This document shows positions 12,359-23,402 of a DNA stretch of 64,000 nucleotides, one piece after another. Made by a program: the position numbers and the translations under genes. The notes under the pieces were generated by a model. The model ran no database searches. It worked only from the letters and a program-made list of their open reading frames with translations, and was not told where the DNA came from. Position 1 is the stretch's first letter, and the number at the start of each line of letters is the position of its first letter. The DNA is from Sipunculus nudus (Eukaryota > Annelida > Sipuncula > Golfingiida > Sipunculidae), in assembly GCA_026874595.1 (NCBI GenBank), contig CM049320.1, positions 35,374,214 to 35,438,213 of the forward strand. Reading direction: 5' to 3'.

Positions 12359-12359
<1 letters not shown>

Positions 12360-13020
12360 CCATTCATCATATACTATGGTCAGGCTGGAAGTATTGCCAG
12401 CCAACCAGACTATAGTAGGTTTTTAGACCTTTTGCTCTTTATTCAGAACTATAGCTAGGTTTAAAATCACTAATATATTTTAAAATATACCATCACACTA
12501 TTATTTAAAATGTGATTTATTAAAGGAATATAGTGTAAAAATACGCTAAATTTCTTACCTACCCACTTCAGTTATTCTGTTCTCTTTAGTCTGTGTACAC
12601 GTGTGTATATGTACCTGTTTGGAATTTCCGAGACGAGTTATTCTTCCTATCGAGGTTAAAGTACATATGTCCATGGACTCGCTGAAGAGCCGACATGTAA
12701 GTGGAGTATGTTTTTTTATGATGTAGCCGCGAGTTGTATTGATTGCTCCTCATGGTTATATCCACATGGAAATCCCAGTGACGTAGTTTGATTGGCATGT
12801 TAGGGGGGGGGATCCTTTTTGTCTCGTGTTAGACAGGTAACCATCATAGAAAATGAACACTGAAATACCTTAACAAAAGGAAAACCATCATGATATGCTG
12901 TATTTTGCTCTAGTCTGATCTACAACTAATAATAATAATTATTATAATAATAATTATAACCCAATAGAAAATTGTGGCGCGTTAGACTGATCCAAATAAA
13001 TGTGAGGGGGCTACTTTTTA
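12359..13020. other. No recognisable gene
   Basis: Non-coding sequence. It contains an AT-only inverted repeat at about 12928-12959 (AATAATAATTATT followed by ATAATAATTAT) and a G8 run near 12803-12810. No protein similarity was seen. Confidence 0.55.
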
Positions 13021-13450
13021 TCTTGCGTTCACACTGTCCGGGACCAAGGGACCATTAAGAACGTGCTACCCTGTCAAGTTAGGCCGCATAGCACTTAGCC
13101 CAGACTACAAGCTGTATTCGTTTACACGCGGATAAATGCTGCAATCTAGCGCGATCTATATTTGATTACCCCTTGCGCGCATTGGGTTGCTCCGTGTTGT
13201 TTACGCGGATAAATCCAGGTCACATGACAGCTTAGTCTTGCTATATTTAGAAAGCGCGCTCTACTTCTGCTTACACACGTACAAAGCACAAATGTAATCC
13301 GCACTAAACGCTGTCCGGCTCGCGCTAGAAAGTAGAACCAAATTAAACCGCTGGTCATTTTGTAGCGCGCTCCAGAAAATCCTCGAAATCTGACACTTTC
13401 GGGGGATTTGGCGCGCGCTAAACGATGTAGAGCGCTAAAAAAGTTGTGTA
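13021..13450. other. CpG- and GCGC-rich segment, possible old DNA transposon
   Basis: This stretch stands out from the AT-rich surroundings by its many CpG and GCGC motifs (GCGCGC at about 13176, 13254, 13366 and 13411). It also has a repeated TTTAC(AC)GCGGATAAAT block at about 13121 and 13200, 78 bp apart. No matching termini or target duplication could be fixed, so it may be a relic DNA transposon or a CpG-rich unique region. The 70-codon minus-strand frame inside has no known domain. Confidence 0.3.
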
Positions 13451-13616
13451 TATGGGGCTAATCACAAAATGCGGTCGGACAATGGTTCTCAGAGGGCCCC
13501 ACATTTCTGGTGGTACTGGATTTTTATATTTTTCATATAATTTAAAAATTTGAGAGGCAGAAACAGGTTTTTATCAAAATGCATAAGGGAACAAACATCA
13601 TACTGGTTCAAATCAT

Positions 13617-14083
13617 TAGGCCTGTGAATTTCTAAGGGATCTTTGATTTTATTCGATTATCGATCATTGCCTTTTTATTCGATTATTGTAAACCTTCGAA
13701 AAATTCTGTCAGGGATATATCCCAGTGATATCTCAGAGATATATAAAAGTTTACATCCCAATGTTTTCATATGATGCTATAAGATTAGGATTTTATATAC
13801 CTGAGAATTAATGCAGAATAAATAATATTTAAATCTTCTCATCCATTATTGCGCTAATATCAAATAGAGGATATAAGAAGACGTTCTTTGTTGAATAACA
13901 GTGCTACTTCATCATGTGTGCTGTTCAACTGTTCCTAAGTATTAGCTAGAGACCATCAGGTATTAAAATGAAAGAGAATGCAATAATTCAAATTAATCAA
14001 TTATGTCATGCCCGATTCAATTATCGATTAACGACTTGTTTCGATTCAATGCATCGATTATTCGATGCATTGTTACAGGCCTA
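13617..14083. mobile_element. hAT-type non-autonomous element (MITE), 467 bp, complete
   Basis: The ends are inverted: the left end starts TAGGCCTGTGAAT and the right end, reverse complemented, starts TAGGCCTGTAACAAT. The element is bracketed by a perfect 8-bp direct repeat CAAATCAT (13609-13616 and 14084-14091), the target-site duplication size of hAT transposons. Subterminal regions on both sides are rich in ATTCGATTATCGAT-like motifs. The right end carries a perfect 10-bp-stem hairpin, AATGCATCGA, loop TTAT, TCGATGCATT (14048-14071). A GGGATATATCCC palindrome lies inside near 13712. There is no transposase frame, so it needed an enzyme from elsewhere. The well-preserved duplication and ends suggest a fairly recent insertion relative to other elements here. 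Confidence 0.8.
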
Positions 14084-14119
14084 CAAATCATATTGAAGAA
14101 GTATTTTCTGAAATAATGT

Positions 14120-14740
14120 GAGCAATACAAAATCACCGATTGTACTCTGTCGGCCATATTTGATTTTGAGCAAGTCTGTAATTCAAAAGGAATGGAGTCC
14201 TCATAGTTTTGTAAAAGATCAAGGGTATTCTGTTTGTGAACATGTTTTCGACAAAAATATCCGATTGTGGTCTACCTGCCATATTGGACTTTCGGCAGGT
14301 GTGTAATTTGACCGGGATGGAGCTCTTACATATACCGATAATCCCTGTGCATTGGAATTTAGACAGGTCTCGAACGCAAAAGGCCTGGAGCACTCATAGG
14401 AACCAATCATCCCTGTGAATATGAGAAAGATCTAGAGTGTCATTGTTGATAAAGAAAGCGCGACAGAACACTAATTATGCTCTGGCACCCATATTTGAAT
14501 TCCGACAGACCTTCCATTCAATAGGACTAAACCCTCATAAGTATCAATCATCTCTGTGAACTTGAAACAAGTGGAGCATGTTCTTGTTGATATATCAAGT
14601 GCAAAAGAAAATCACAAATTATGCTCTGGCAGCCATATTGGAATTCTGACAGGTCTCGAATTCCATAAGTCTGGAGCACCGATATTCCCTGTGAATCTGA
14701 GAAAGGTAAAGCACGCTCTTGTATCGCATGGGAAAGAAAA
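14120..14740. repeat. Diverged tandem repeat family D (four units)
   Basis: A block TCTGGCAGCCATATTGGAATTCTGACAG, given here only in part, recurs as TCTGTCGGCCATATTTGA (14146), TCTACCTGCCATATTGGA (about 14271), TCTGGCACCCATATTTGA (about 14480) and TCTGGCAGCCATATTGGA (about 14624). Each is followed by a GACAGGTCT/TCAAAAGGAATGGAG-like stretch and an AATC(A/C)TCCCTGTGAAT(A/C)TGAGAAAG-type stretch. Spacing varies from about 125 to 210 bp, so units have gained and lost segments. The overlapping short open frames on both strands are repeat translations. Confidence 0.6.
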
Positions 14741-15060
14741 TCGGAATACATGAAGGTGAATCCCTGCAACATATTGGTGGAAAGGTATTTAAGAGAACCT
14801 TTGTTCAGATGTAGCAAAACCACTTAAATTAGAAAACATAATTTCGCCCTTACGTTTTAACATATTGATGTTCTCCTGAAATCCTTGCAAGAGAAAGGCT
14901 TAGGTTGTAATGTAGGTTACAAATTTCCTGTTTGTTCGTAATTTGCTGACGTCTAACTCTAATAGCGCCATCATTAGGAAGTTTACAAACAATATATATA
15001 TATCACGTCCGCGAGGAATATGGAGTGTTATATAACACAAAATAACTGTTTGCATGTAGA
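14741..15060. other. No recognisable gene
   Basis: Non-coding, AT-rich. A short TA run lies at about 14992-15003. No domain, RNA or transposon end was identified before the hairpin at 15108. Confidence 0.5.
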
Positions 15061-15170
15061 AAAACACAAAGGGTCAGGAAATTTACCAATACAATATATT
15101 TATTGTTGACGAGAAACGCCAATGGGTATTTGGGCGTTCTCATCAGAAACTATGACACAAGTTAACTACG
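15061..15170 (-). mobile_element. Penelope-like 3'-end hairpin (tentative)
   Basis: On the minus strand: CTGATGAGAACGCCC, a loop, GGCGTTTCTCGTCAAC, then AATAAATATA. The arms at plus 15108-15120 and 15132-15144 form an imperfect 12-13 bp stem with one bulge, directly upstream (minus sense) of an AATAAA. The layout matches the remnant at 12183-12280. A hammerhead ribozyme was considered because of CTGATGA, but the conserved GAAA and its pairing are missing. No coding part was found. Confidence 0.35.
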
Positions 15171-15731
15171 GGACATTTTCTTTCCTAATATAAATAAATT
15201 TTTAGCTAATTACAGGGTCTAACTCCATAAATTGTTAAGAATCTGTTCCAGTCATATTGTACTTCTTTCTATGGATGCCACACTTGGAACATCAGACAAA
15301 AATGTATAAAGTATATAACTTGTGCCTATAACATATGTCTACATGCGGTCTTTTAACTGCCCTTCCACCCATTGTGTTGTCAGTGGCTGGAAGTTTCCCT
15401 TTGACCATGCAGATAGAGAAAAGATTTATCGAAATGATATTATGTATGTGCAGGTCTAATAATTCACCCTTTTTAAGGCTCAGAAAGGGAACCATGATTT
15501 GTCTAGTTTTTTTGGTAACAATCTAGATTATTAATGTGAACAGTACAAAACTAATGTACATAACATTGAATTGAATGATTTGTCTCGCAAAGAAACGTCG
15601 CCAGAAATCCGTGAAGAGGGACAGGTTATAGGAAGCATTTCTTAGTGCATTTAAGAGATGGCATAACTGACATAATGGCATAAATGTTGATCAAAGTTTC
15701 TTTGATTATTTCCTAACTCAGCCCAACCCTC
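15171..15731. other. No recognisable gene
   Basis: Overlapping plus and minus frames at 15292-15526 show no domain. The sequence just before 15732 may be the unrecognisable upstream part of the following LINE copy. Confidence 0.5.
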
Positions 15732-16434
15732 TTTCGGGGCAGTCGATACATCCCTCGAGACATCGCTTTGAAAATGTACAATGACCTGGTTCAGCCACAT
15801 ATTGACAACGGCCTCAACATTTGGGGAAATACGCCTTCTTAATATCTGACATTCAATCAAAGACTTTACAATCGAACCGCATGTATTATAAGTCACAATT
15901 TTAATCATGAATGTAGCATTACAAATATCCGTCAGTCTCTTAGCATCAAATCCGTTGAACAAAGAAATGAATATCTTACTCGCATACTTATGTTTAACTG
16001 CCTCAATAACTTAAGCCCATCCTCTATGACCGACCGGTTAACTTTTGTTCACCAAGTCCACCAATATGATACCCCAACAGTTATTCCAATAATTTATAGG
16101 TACCCAAACATCGGGCAGACCTCTTAAAGAAATAATTTTTAATCCGAGGTCCTTTCTTGGGAACATATTAAATGATTGCCTTGAATATAACGTTCCATGT
16201 CATAGTTATACATTTTAATGTTAAATATCAAATCTTCTGAATATTACGTTGCATGTCATTGCTATTTATTTTCAAGTTTAATATCACATTTTGCTGCATA
16301 ATTTCATCTTATAAATTAAATAAATAATACTGTTGAATGATGTTTCTATATTGAATAACCAATCGTTTTTTATTGTGTTTATTTGTTAACCTTATTCAAA
16401 TGATGTACCCTCTTTGTAAATAACAAATAAATAA

Positions 16435-16437
<3 letters not shown>
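15732..16437 (+). pseudogene. LINE reverse transcriptase C-terminus and 3' end
   Basis: A second non-LTR retrotransposon relic, of a different lineage from the copy at 3.4-3.9 kb. On the plus strand the frame at 15744 reads RYIPRDIALKMYNDLVQPHI, then GLNIWGN, then after an in-frame TAA (15839-15841) YLTFNQRLYNRTACIIS, and later QRNEYLTRILMFNCLNNLSP. This is the familiar segment after the RT palm of animal LINEs (ALKMYNSL..PH.DY...VWGN, K.LQ.LQNRAARII, R....LAI.MFK.LN.LAP). Recognisable protein fades after about 16065. About 370 bp of AT-rich sequence follows, ending in AATAACAAATAAATAAATG and a (TA)n run, which looks like the element's 3' untranslated region and tail. The endonuclease and catalytic palm are absent, so the copy is 5'-truncated and dead. 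The minus-strand frame at 15651-15962 is a shadow of this relic. Confidence 0.7.

Positions 16438-16473
<36 letters not shown>
16438..16473. repeat. (TA)n tract at LINE 3' end
   Basis: About 36 bases of TA directly following AATAAATAAATG. It is probably expanded from the simple-repeat tail of the LINE copy. Confidence 0.9.
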
Positions 16474-16479
<6 letters not shown>

Positions 16480-17294
16480 TACGAATATAGATGAATCAAA
16501 TGTCGTCAGATATTTTTACGACTTCGTAGTTTCGTTCATCATGTTGTTGCACTCACAAGACTGTCAGATTGATATGGACTGGCGCATACCAGTACAAATT
16601 TGAGAAGTTATGTTTTTTTTTGTTAATCCTTGACTACATAATTGGCTATAGGTTTTTCGGTACGTTTGCTTATTATTAATGAAACGACAAAGTACAAGGT
16701 GTGTACAACCGTCAAGTCGATTAAATGAGGTTCTGAGAACAATGTTGCGGTCTGAAAAGAAACCATATATGGATTAGGGAGCAAATCCATATGTGTAAGG
16801 TGGTGTGTTTACAAGGACACTTCCCTGACCAGAATTATCTTAAAGGAGTGGTTCTTGTGTAAAGTAGCAATTTAAGTACAATTACTTTTATTATTACTCT
16901 TCTTGTAATTGCTGTTGATATCATTATGAGAAAAGATCAATATGTTTATTCTAACGTCAGATCAGAATTAAATTGTCCTAGAACATTAGAGCTTTAGAAT
17001 AAACCATGCAGTAGCCTCAGAGTAGAAGAGCTTAGAACCCGCCGAATATTCCGGGGCTAATCCATGGTCTCCTGGGGATAAACTTTACCTCATGTGACCG
17101 TTATGAAAGAAAGAAAGAAAAAATATAATTGGGAGGTCCATAATCTAAGTTATAAAATTCTTAAGAAGGAATTGGATTGCAAGCCTTCAGGCGGTGATGA
17201 GTTGGTTCCGTTTATTCAGTGTGGCCAAATATGGATTGCAGATGATGTAATATTGCTCCCATAAACACAGGATGCATCTGTTGGTAACGCTGTT
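16474..17294. other. No recognisable gene
   Basis: Non-coding sequence with a (GAAA)n run at about 17105-17121. The last 150 bases may belong to the N-terminal side of the recombinase relic that follows, but I could not recognise it there. Confidence 0.5.
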
Positions 17295-17732
17295 GTAAGC
17301 CTTAAGTGCTCTTAAAAAGGAGTCAAGCGTGCCCTCGGAGACTGACAACAACTAAATTTACCCAAAGCAACGAAAAATATTGCACAACTCTTTACGATGT
17401 TGGATTTTACAACGTCCCTTGATATATTATTCTGGGCAGCTTGTAAATTCGGTTCTTTTCTTTTCTTCGCTAATCATATTTCCGACCTCTAAGTGATAAA
17501 GCTATTTCACAAGCGTGTTCGCAGGCGGGATATAACATTTTCGTTTGAAGGCACGGTGGTTCATGTTTGCAATACAGCGACTATTCAGGACAAACAAAGA
17601 AAGATGGTAGTACCTTTGCAGTGTATTCCGAAATCACCGCTGTGTCCTGCACGAGCAATAATATAATGCTGTTGTTCAGATTGACACCTGCATCAGGTAA
17701 TTCTCCAGTGTCAGTGTGGATTTGGGTCTAAC
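17295..17732 (+). pseudogene. Tyrosine-recombinase transposon relic (Crypton/DIRS-type)
   Basis: One plus-strand frame starting at 17295 reads through to 17666 with stops at 17313, 17343 and 17490. It contains KGVKRALGD, then LDILFWAACKFGSFLFF, then a gap, RRRDITFSFEGTVVHV, KMVVPLQCIPKSPLCPARAI. A shifted frame then gives LFRLTPASG (about 17671 on). This matches the order in the large family of tyrosine-recombinase proteins found in transposons of invertebrates: G.KR.LG, FWAA.L.GFF.FFRKSNL, F...G....V.W.KTIQ...R....PLP.IP.SPLCPV.A, FS.TPA. The catalytic-region FRKSNL equivalent reads FFANHISDL here, so the box I arginine is lost. The C-terminal HxxR and tyrosine are not visible. It is a dead fragment; Crypton versus DIRS/Ngaro cannot be separated. 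Confidence 0.62.
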
Positions 17733-18877
17733 AGACAACACGTACAATTAGTTGTTCAGTGTCCAACTACGATTTGAAGGTGTTTTTGCAGCCTGAACTC
17801 CCGTGCTTCATTAACATATTTAAATGAGATTTGGTTTTCAAAATTACACACACGCCACCTATTGATAAGGCGAGTACTACGACCATTGGGATATTTTGGT
17901 TTACGGCTTTATTTGGACAGGCTACCAGTGTGAAAGTTTGATTCTTTGTAATAAATCAAATATTTACCAATCCTGAATAAATAACAAATTATAATAGATC
18001 AACCATACAGGAAACCGTGTGCATGGAAGCGTAACAAGTGAGCGTGCCAAAGGCATCGCTTCAAACCCGATATTTGACACTGTACCCTATCGCTGCTAAA
18101 ACAATACGCACATTTTAAATTATAAACTATATGATGCAAAGGGTACCCATGATCATTATTCCGAGCTCCCATCTCTGTGCTAATCATATAAATTATTCTT
18201 TAGGTGTTAATTTGACTCAGTGTTTTCACCCGTGAAACACCGATTTGGTGGCCATATTCACAGGGTAAACATGCACCCAATGACTCAGGTAGCGGGTCGT
18301 AACCATGGAGATGACACATTTCGCTAATCCTGAAACTAACTTCAGAGCGGCCAAGCTGTGGGCATGTGCAGTAAAGGCTATAGCATTGCCTTTACATGTA
18401 TTAACTCATTGGAAGACTGCTCTGCACCTGATTTGTAGCTGTTTTGCAGTTTACATTTAGTTTAAAATTATAAAGAAAGTTTAAGACCTGATTTCACCGT
18501 TTTGTTGTTGAAAAAATATTAGAATACCGTCACGGTAAAAGGGCTTTCTGACTATATTTACAGGCTGAACAAGGCTTATCAGCGCTCAAGGGCGATCGAT
18601 GTTGGTCAAAATAATGCTCTGGCCCAGTGATTCGCTGTACTATCCCAGGTGATTTACTTTTATATTGTTCTGTTTTTCATATTGTAACATTCAATCAGTT
18701 TCATTTGTTATGGCTTTTTTATCATCTATTTGTGTTGTATTCTCGTTCACAACCATCGGGGTTGACCTCATTACTGACGGAGCTCCACGCTCAGGAACCA
18801 GCTGACGCTCATAAAAATGTGTACCCTGGCTTTGCTAAACCATTTTGAAATTTGATATTTCCATATATAACCATATA
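17733..18877. other. No recognisable gene
   Basis: Short open frames only (62 codons minus at 17999-18187, 73 codons plus at 18627-18848), none with a domain. The first few hundred bases might hold the rest of the recombinase relic, beyond recognition. Confidence 0.5.
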
Positions 18878-18961
18878 GGTGCGACTATAGAATCCATGCC
18901 TACCCATTAGAGATTCCGTGGTGCGACTGTAGAAGCAGTGCCTACCGTTCAGGACTCTTTT
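18878..18961. repeat. 42-bp tandem duplication (two diverged copies)
   Basis: Copy 1 starts GGTGCGACTATAGAA at 18878 and copy 2 starts GGTGCGACTGTAGAA at 18920. Both continue with TGCCTACC...AG..TTC/CTC. The copies differ at several positions. No coding meaning is evident. Confidence 0.8.
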
Positions 18962-19254
18962 ATCCACAACAGATACATATAACTTGTATCCTATAGCCTT
19001 TTCACTTATATCTTAGCCCGTAATATTGTATAATTAATCCTTTCTTCACGCGATTTCACTTGTCGTATCCGTCATGATTCCTCCCTCTGCTTGTTTACAC
19101 TACTTAGCTTATGTGCACATTTCCTGCCTACGTCATTCACATACGTTCTGTTGCGCCCTCGAGGCATTTGTATGCACACGGATCACAGCTATCCAACGTA
19201 TATTTGGTGTATTTCAAGGGTTAGGGTTTACAAAAAAAAAACAGTGACTCCACT

Positions 19255-19396
19255 TTGTCCGCGCGAAGCGCGAGACGGAGTCCGGTTTAGTGGCAGGCAG
19301 TTAACAAACGGCTGAGGGTTAATTTTTTTAAGCTTTTTCGACGTCCGGGCGCGAAGCGCGCGGACGACGCACACGCTTAACAAAAATTAACCCTCA
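19255..19396. repeat. GC-rich foldback element with nested hairpin
   Basis: The outer arms TGAGGGTTAATTTTTTTAAGC (19313-19333, 21 nt) and its near-perfect reverse complement (19375-19396) enclose an inner hairpin CGTCCGGGCGCG, AAG, CGCGCGGACG (about 19341-19366). The GCGCGAAGCGCG core also occurs about 80 bp upstream (19261-19272) as GTCCGCGCGAAGCGCGAGAC. The structure resembles a small foldback MITE. No target-site duplication is clear, so it may instead be a cruciform-forming non-transposon repeat. Confidence 0.6.
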
Positions 19397-19473
19397 TTTT
19401 AACAACTACGACCAATTCTAAAGAGTAGATTCAAATATCCCCATTCGAACCCTGGCTTCCAACTCGTCTTCTA

Positions 19474-19545
19474 TGGCGCATTGGTAGCGCATAGGACATG
19501 TTATCACACGCTTGCTGGTTCGAGACCCGGTCAAGAGCTTCACAA
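19474..19545 (+). mobile_element. tRNA-like sequence (SINE head or tRNA pseudogene)
   Basis: It has an A-box-like TGGCGCATTGGTAGCGC at 19474-19490 and a B-box-like GGTTCGAGACC at 19517-19527. Starts are 43 bases apart, as in tRNA genes. A D-arm (GCGC/GCGC) can be drawn, but anticodon and T stems pair poorly, so it is not a functional tRNA by eye. A further TTCGAA just upstream (19443-19450) reads as part of a B-box-like GGGTTCGAATGG on the minus strand. Confidence 0.4.
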
Positions 19546-21745
19546 TTGCATGTTATGTGTACTAATGTATTATGAATTTCTCATTACAGAAACGCCCCAG
19601 ATGGAGACACAGCAGACATACGAATAACAGACGAAACCACGTAGGAAATACTACACATAGACACCAAGAAATTTTTCCTTCACCAAGACCAATTCCCGGA
19701 GGCACTAATTCTATAGTCGCTCCACCATATATTTTGTTGTTCTCTTTCCTTTAAGTATGGTCAGTTTGCTGCAGTCGGTAAATTTTCCCACTGTTTCTGA
19801 CCTTCTTTGACTTTATGAGCCTTCCCCCTCGTCGTGTAAGTAGGTCATAGACATAATGGCCAATTTCACAAGAAACATGACAATGGTCACATGATTTAGT
19901 AATATCCATTGTCACCTACACATGGCAGGACACAACTATGAGTAGACAGACAATGTTGTCATACCAATATTGAAAAAATACTTGCGTCTGAATATGACCC
20001 AGTAAAGGTGTTGGGATGTATTTTAGATAGTGAGTCGGGCTGGTACTCACGAGAACCAAATGGGTTAAAATAAAATACTGTTATATCCCAGAATCGCGTT
20101 TTTGTGTGAGTATTAGACAGTTAGACAAACAGTAAACCTAACTGGGGTTTTAATTTCGGAATGGGGGCGGGTTAAGTTGCAGTCGGTCAAAGCAAGTCTC
20201 GAGACGCTTCATTAACCATGGGGTTCGTAATCTAGTCCCTTCATATGGATTTGTGACAGCGCACTTGTGCACACAACAGCTTATATTCTCAAATTTTCTA
20301 CCCACCCAACCCTGCACTTAGTATTATATTTATATATTTTAATATATTTTCGATCTTAGTCTTAAAATTTTAGTGTGATAGATTCGTAGATTACACACCC
20401 TTACGTGTGTCTATTACATCCTAACGTGTGTATTAAATATCTACTTATTTTGCCAAAAAATTCATATTGCACTCTTGGCTCTAATGCATTCTACTCTCAT
20501 GACTGACAAATTTTGTTAAATGCCAGTATATCCTCCATTGATCCTCCATATGTACCTGTATTTAGTACCTCACTTTTAAAGCAGTACAGTGCTATCCCAA
20601 GTGAGTGAAACATGCATGGACAAAATCTAAGACATATAAAGGGAATCTTTTTTTGCAATGTTCTCTGAAACCACGCTGCGTATGACACTGTGCCATATAT
20701 CTCATTTTATTATTCCCGCACTGACATGGCCGCTATGACAATCAACAATTTTTCAAGTACACAAAGTTTTTAGTGATTTTCCCTGCTCTACACATTGCGG
20801 AGTGAGTACCATGTAACGAATGCATGTGAATAACCCTACTCTCTTGCAGTGACGGATTTAAGCATGTTCGGCTGTGAACCACGTGCGTGGTCGGTAAATG
20901 TGAAAAACACAGGACTCTCGCTTTATGGAAATGAGGGGTTCAGACAAGGGGGATTAATGTCGAAAGCTAATAAAAGGTCTACATTTCCAAAACAGGGGGG
21001 GGGGGGGGGAGGTGGATTTCCAGGGCTTCCAGGCCTCAAAATTGGTCTGATACGATTAAAAAGGGTCGGACTTCATTAACGTCCGCTTCTGCTACTTACG
21101 AGGTATTCATGTTTCCGTATCTTTCTTCAGGAATATTTTCCTTGCCTTAATCTTTTTCTTTACGTACATTTAATTCGTTGTTCATGTCTTCCTCACATGA
21201 ACTTATTCGTTGTACGTACACCAATCGTAACCAGTCAAAGATAATCGAAAACCTGAATGTCCCTGCGCCCCATTCCGGTTCGCGAATGTAACAATTCTCA
21301 CAAAGTTTTCAAAGTAAACATACCCGTATATGAATTTCTTGCCACGAGCGCAGCGCCATAAATTTAATACAAACATATTTGTACATTTCTTATTCAGGTA
21401 GTATCCCACTGAAAATCTAATGTTTTAACTTTGAAAATAAAAAGAGCCAACATTCCTTATCTTAATCAGCTATAGATATACTGGGTTTACAAGCTGGTCA
21501 TATATATTTAAAATTGGTGTTAAAATTTATTTCGGATTATTTTATTGTATATTGTATCTATTTTACTATTTTTATTTATGCAGACAAAATAAGCATTTTA
21601 AAAAAGTGGGCAATTTAGGCAAAAATTTAATTTTTGTTTTGTATAACTTATAAACAAAGTGATTTTAAAATGATGTATAGGTAAGTCGCCCAACATATCT
21701 ACTGTCCATACTGTTTTAAATTTATACCTGTATATGACCTTGCTA

Positions 21746-21747
<2 letters not shown>
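19546..21747. other. No recognisable gene
   Basis: Over 2 kb without a supportable gene. It contains a G15 run (20995-21009), short direct repeats of an ACGTGTGT motif at about 20402-20430, and a TTCTCATTACAG/AAAC sequence near 19580 that looks like a splice acceptor but leads into no recognisable exon. Confidence 0.5.

Positions 21748-21797
<50 letters not shown>
21748..21797. repeat. (TA)n microsatellite
   Basis: Nearly pure TA run with one TTTA interruption. Confidence 0.93.
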
Positions 21798-23330
21798 TCA
21801 CACATTTATATGAAATATATGAAATGTATATACATGTATTTATATATACATAATAACCAAAAGTAAGCTTACAGTCAGCTTGAAGTACGAATGTCAAATA
21901 TTATACCAGATTTTATTACTTTAAAATATATGGATATAATCATTAACATTCAATGCATTAATAAGGCTTGGGTTTTGCATGAGAGATATATCGTAATATT
22001 TACCTAAACAAATCAAGAATGTAATTTCCAGCCGGGAGGGCAATTACAGCTGGCTTGTAGTTGAAAAATATCATCAGGTATTGGAGAAACATACAACGAA
22101 TAATGATAATTTTAATGCTCACGTTTGATTATTTGGGCTACAATGCGCGTCTTACAAAATTAAGCTGAATTATAACCCCTGATTTAAGTATGCTTACTTT
22201 TTACAAGATTTAGACCAGTGCCTCTTGTCAGGTTTGTTAATTAGTCATAGTCATGGTAAATAAATTAATATTATTTATATATCATTTTTGATTATTCCAA
22301 TATATTTATACAGGGTAACTAGTTAATATGTTACTATGTTCTTCCAATAGGCCCTTTGAAATATAATCTATGATAATGTTAATGGTTACGGAGTGATGAG
22401 TCAGTATTGAAATGTGATGACTTTTTATATGATTACGTCCAATGCGTCTTGACAGGTATTCCAATTTTCGATATTAAAAATATTTGATGAGTTGTCAATT
22501 ACATAAAAAATTTACAGTAATTTAATGCGATTAAACGAAAAACAGAAATATATTCCAAATGATACTTTATCACCGATAACTTTCGTGTACACAGAAGTGT
22601 ACGTCTACAACTTTGATGGCTTCCAATTTATTGTAACCTTACTGGGAAAACCTCTCCTTGATATTTCATGAAAGGACATGGTCTAACTTTCGTATATGAC
22701 TGGCTTTATAATAAAGGAATATAGAACCAGTCATCGATTGTTTGTGGCCGATAAATACATTAAGATGCTAGTAAAATGCGTATTCTCATTTCTTTCTTTA
22801 ACATTGCTTCGAAATGTATCCGTATTCTCGTTCGCGGTTCGCCTGCTGACTAATATAATGTATTGTACTCGAGAAAAAAAGAATATCAATCGATTCCTCA
22901 ATCGTTACTGCTCACTTACGGTGTGTGTGTGGGGGGGGGGGGGGGGTGTTCCCTTATTCCTCGGCAATTACATACATCTAGAAGCCATTGATTTTCGCAT
23001 CAAATTAATTTAATAAATACAAATGCCCACTCAAAAATGAAAAGAAATTATCTAGAGTGCCAAATTCTTTAATTAACATTATACTCTATATCATGATGCA
23101 ATATGTTGGCTTTCCCGATAACTTGATCACGCTCCTTGCCATGAGGCAGTTGTGTGGGTTACTTCATTTCCGATTACAATGTTTGTTAGTTGAGATGTCT
23201 TCCTTGTGATGACAACATCAGCAGAGTATCGGCAAGAACCCTATCTACTTTCTTTAATCACCGATATTATTGCTTTCAACAAATAGTTGCCTGAAATAAA
23301 CGCATGTATATTACAGTATAGTAAAGTAAA

Positions 23331-23331
<1 letters not shown>
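21798..23331. other. No recognisable gene
   Basis: AT-rich sequence with a GT run leading into G16 (22931-22946). The 105-codon plus-strand frame at 22696-23013 crosses the G run and has no domain. Confidence 0.5.
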
Positions 23332-23400
<69 letters not shown>

Positions 23401-23402
23401 TT
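23332..23402. repeat. Compound (TA)n(TG)n microsatellite
   Basis: About 45 bases of TA pass directly into about 25 bases of TG, ending in TTTGTATGTGT. Confidence 0.95.

Noticed and set aside
11731-12370. Open frames of 131 codons (plus) and 95 codons (minus)
   Set aside because: Both are largely alternating Tyr/Ile from the (TA)n microsatellites.
15100-15150. Hammerhead ribozyme (minus strand, CTGATGA)
   Set aside because: The conserved GAAA after stem II and the third stem are missing; only a simple hairpin can be drawn.
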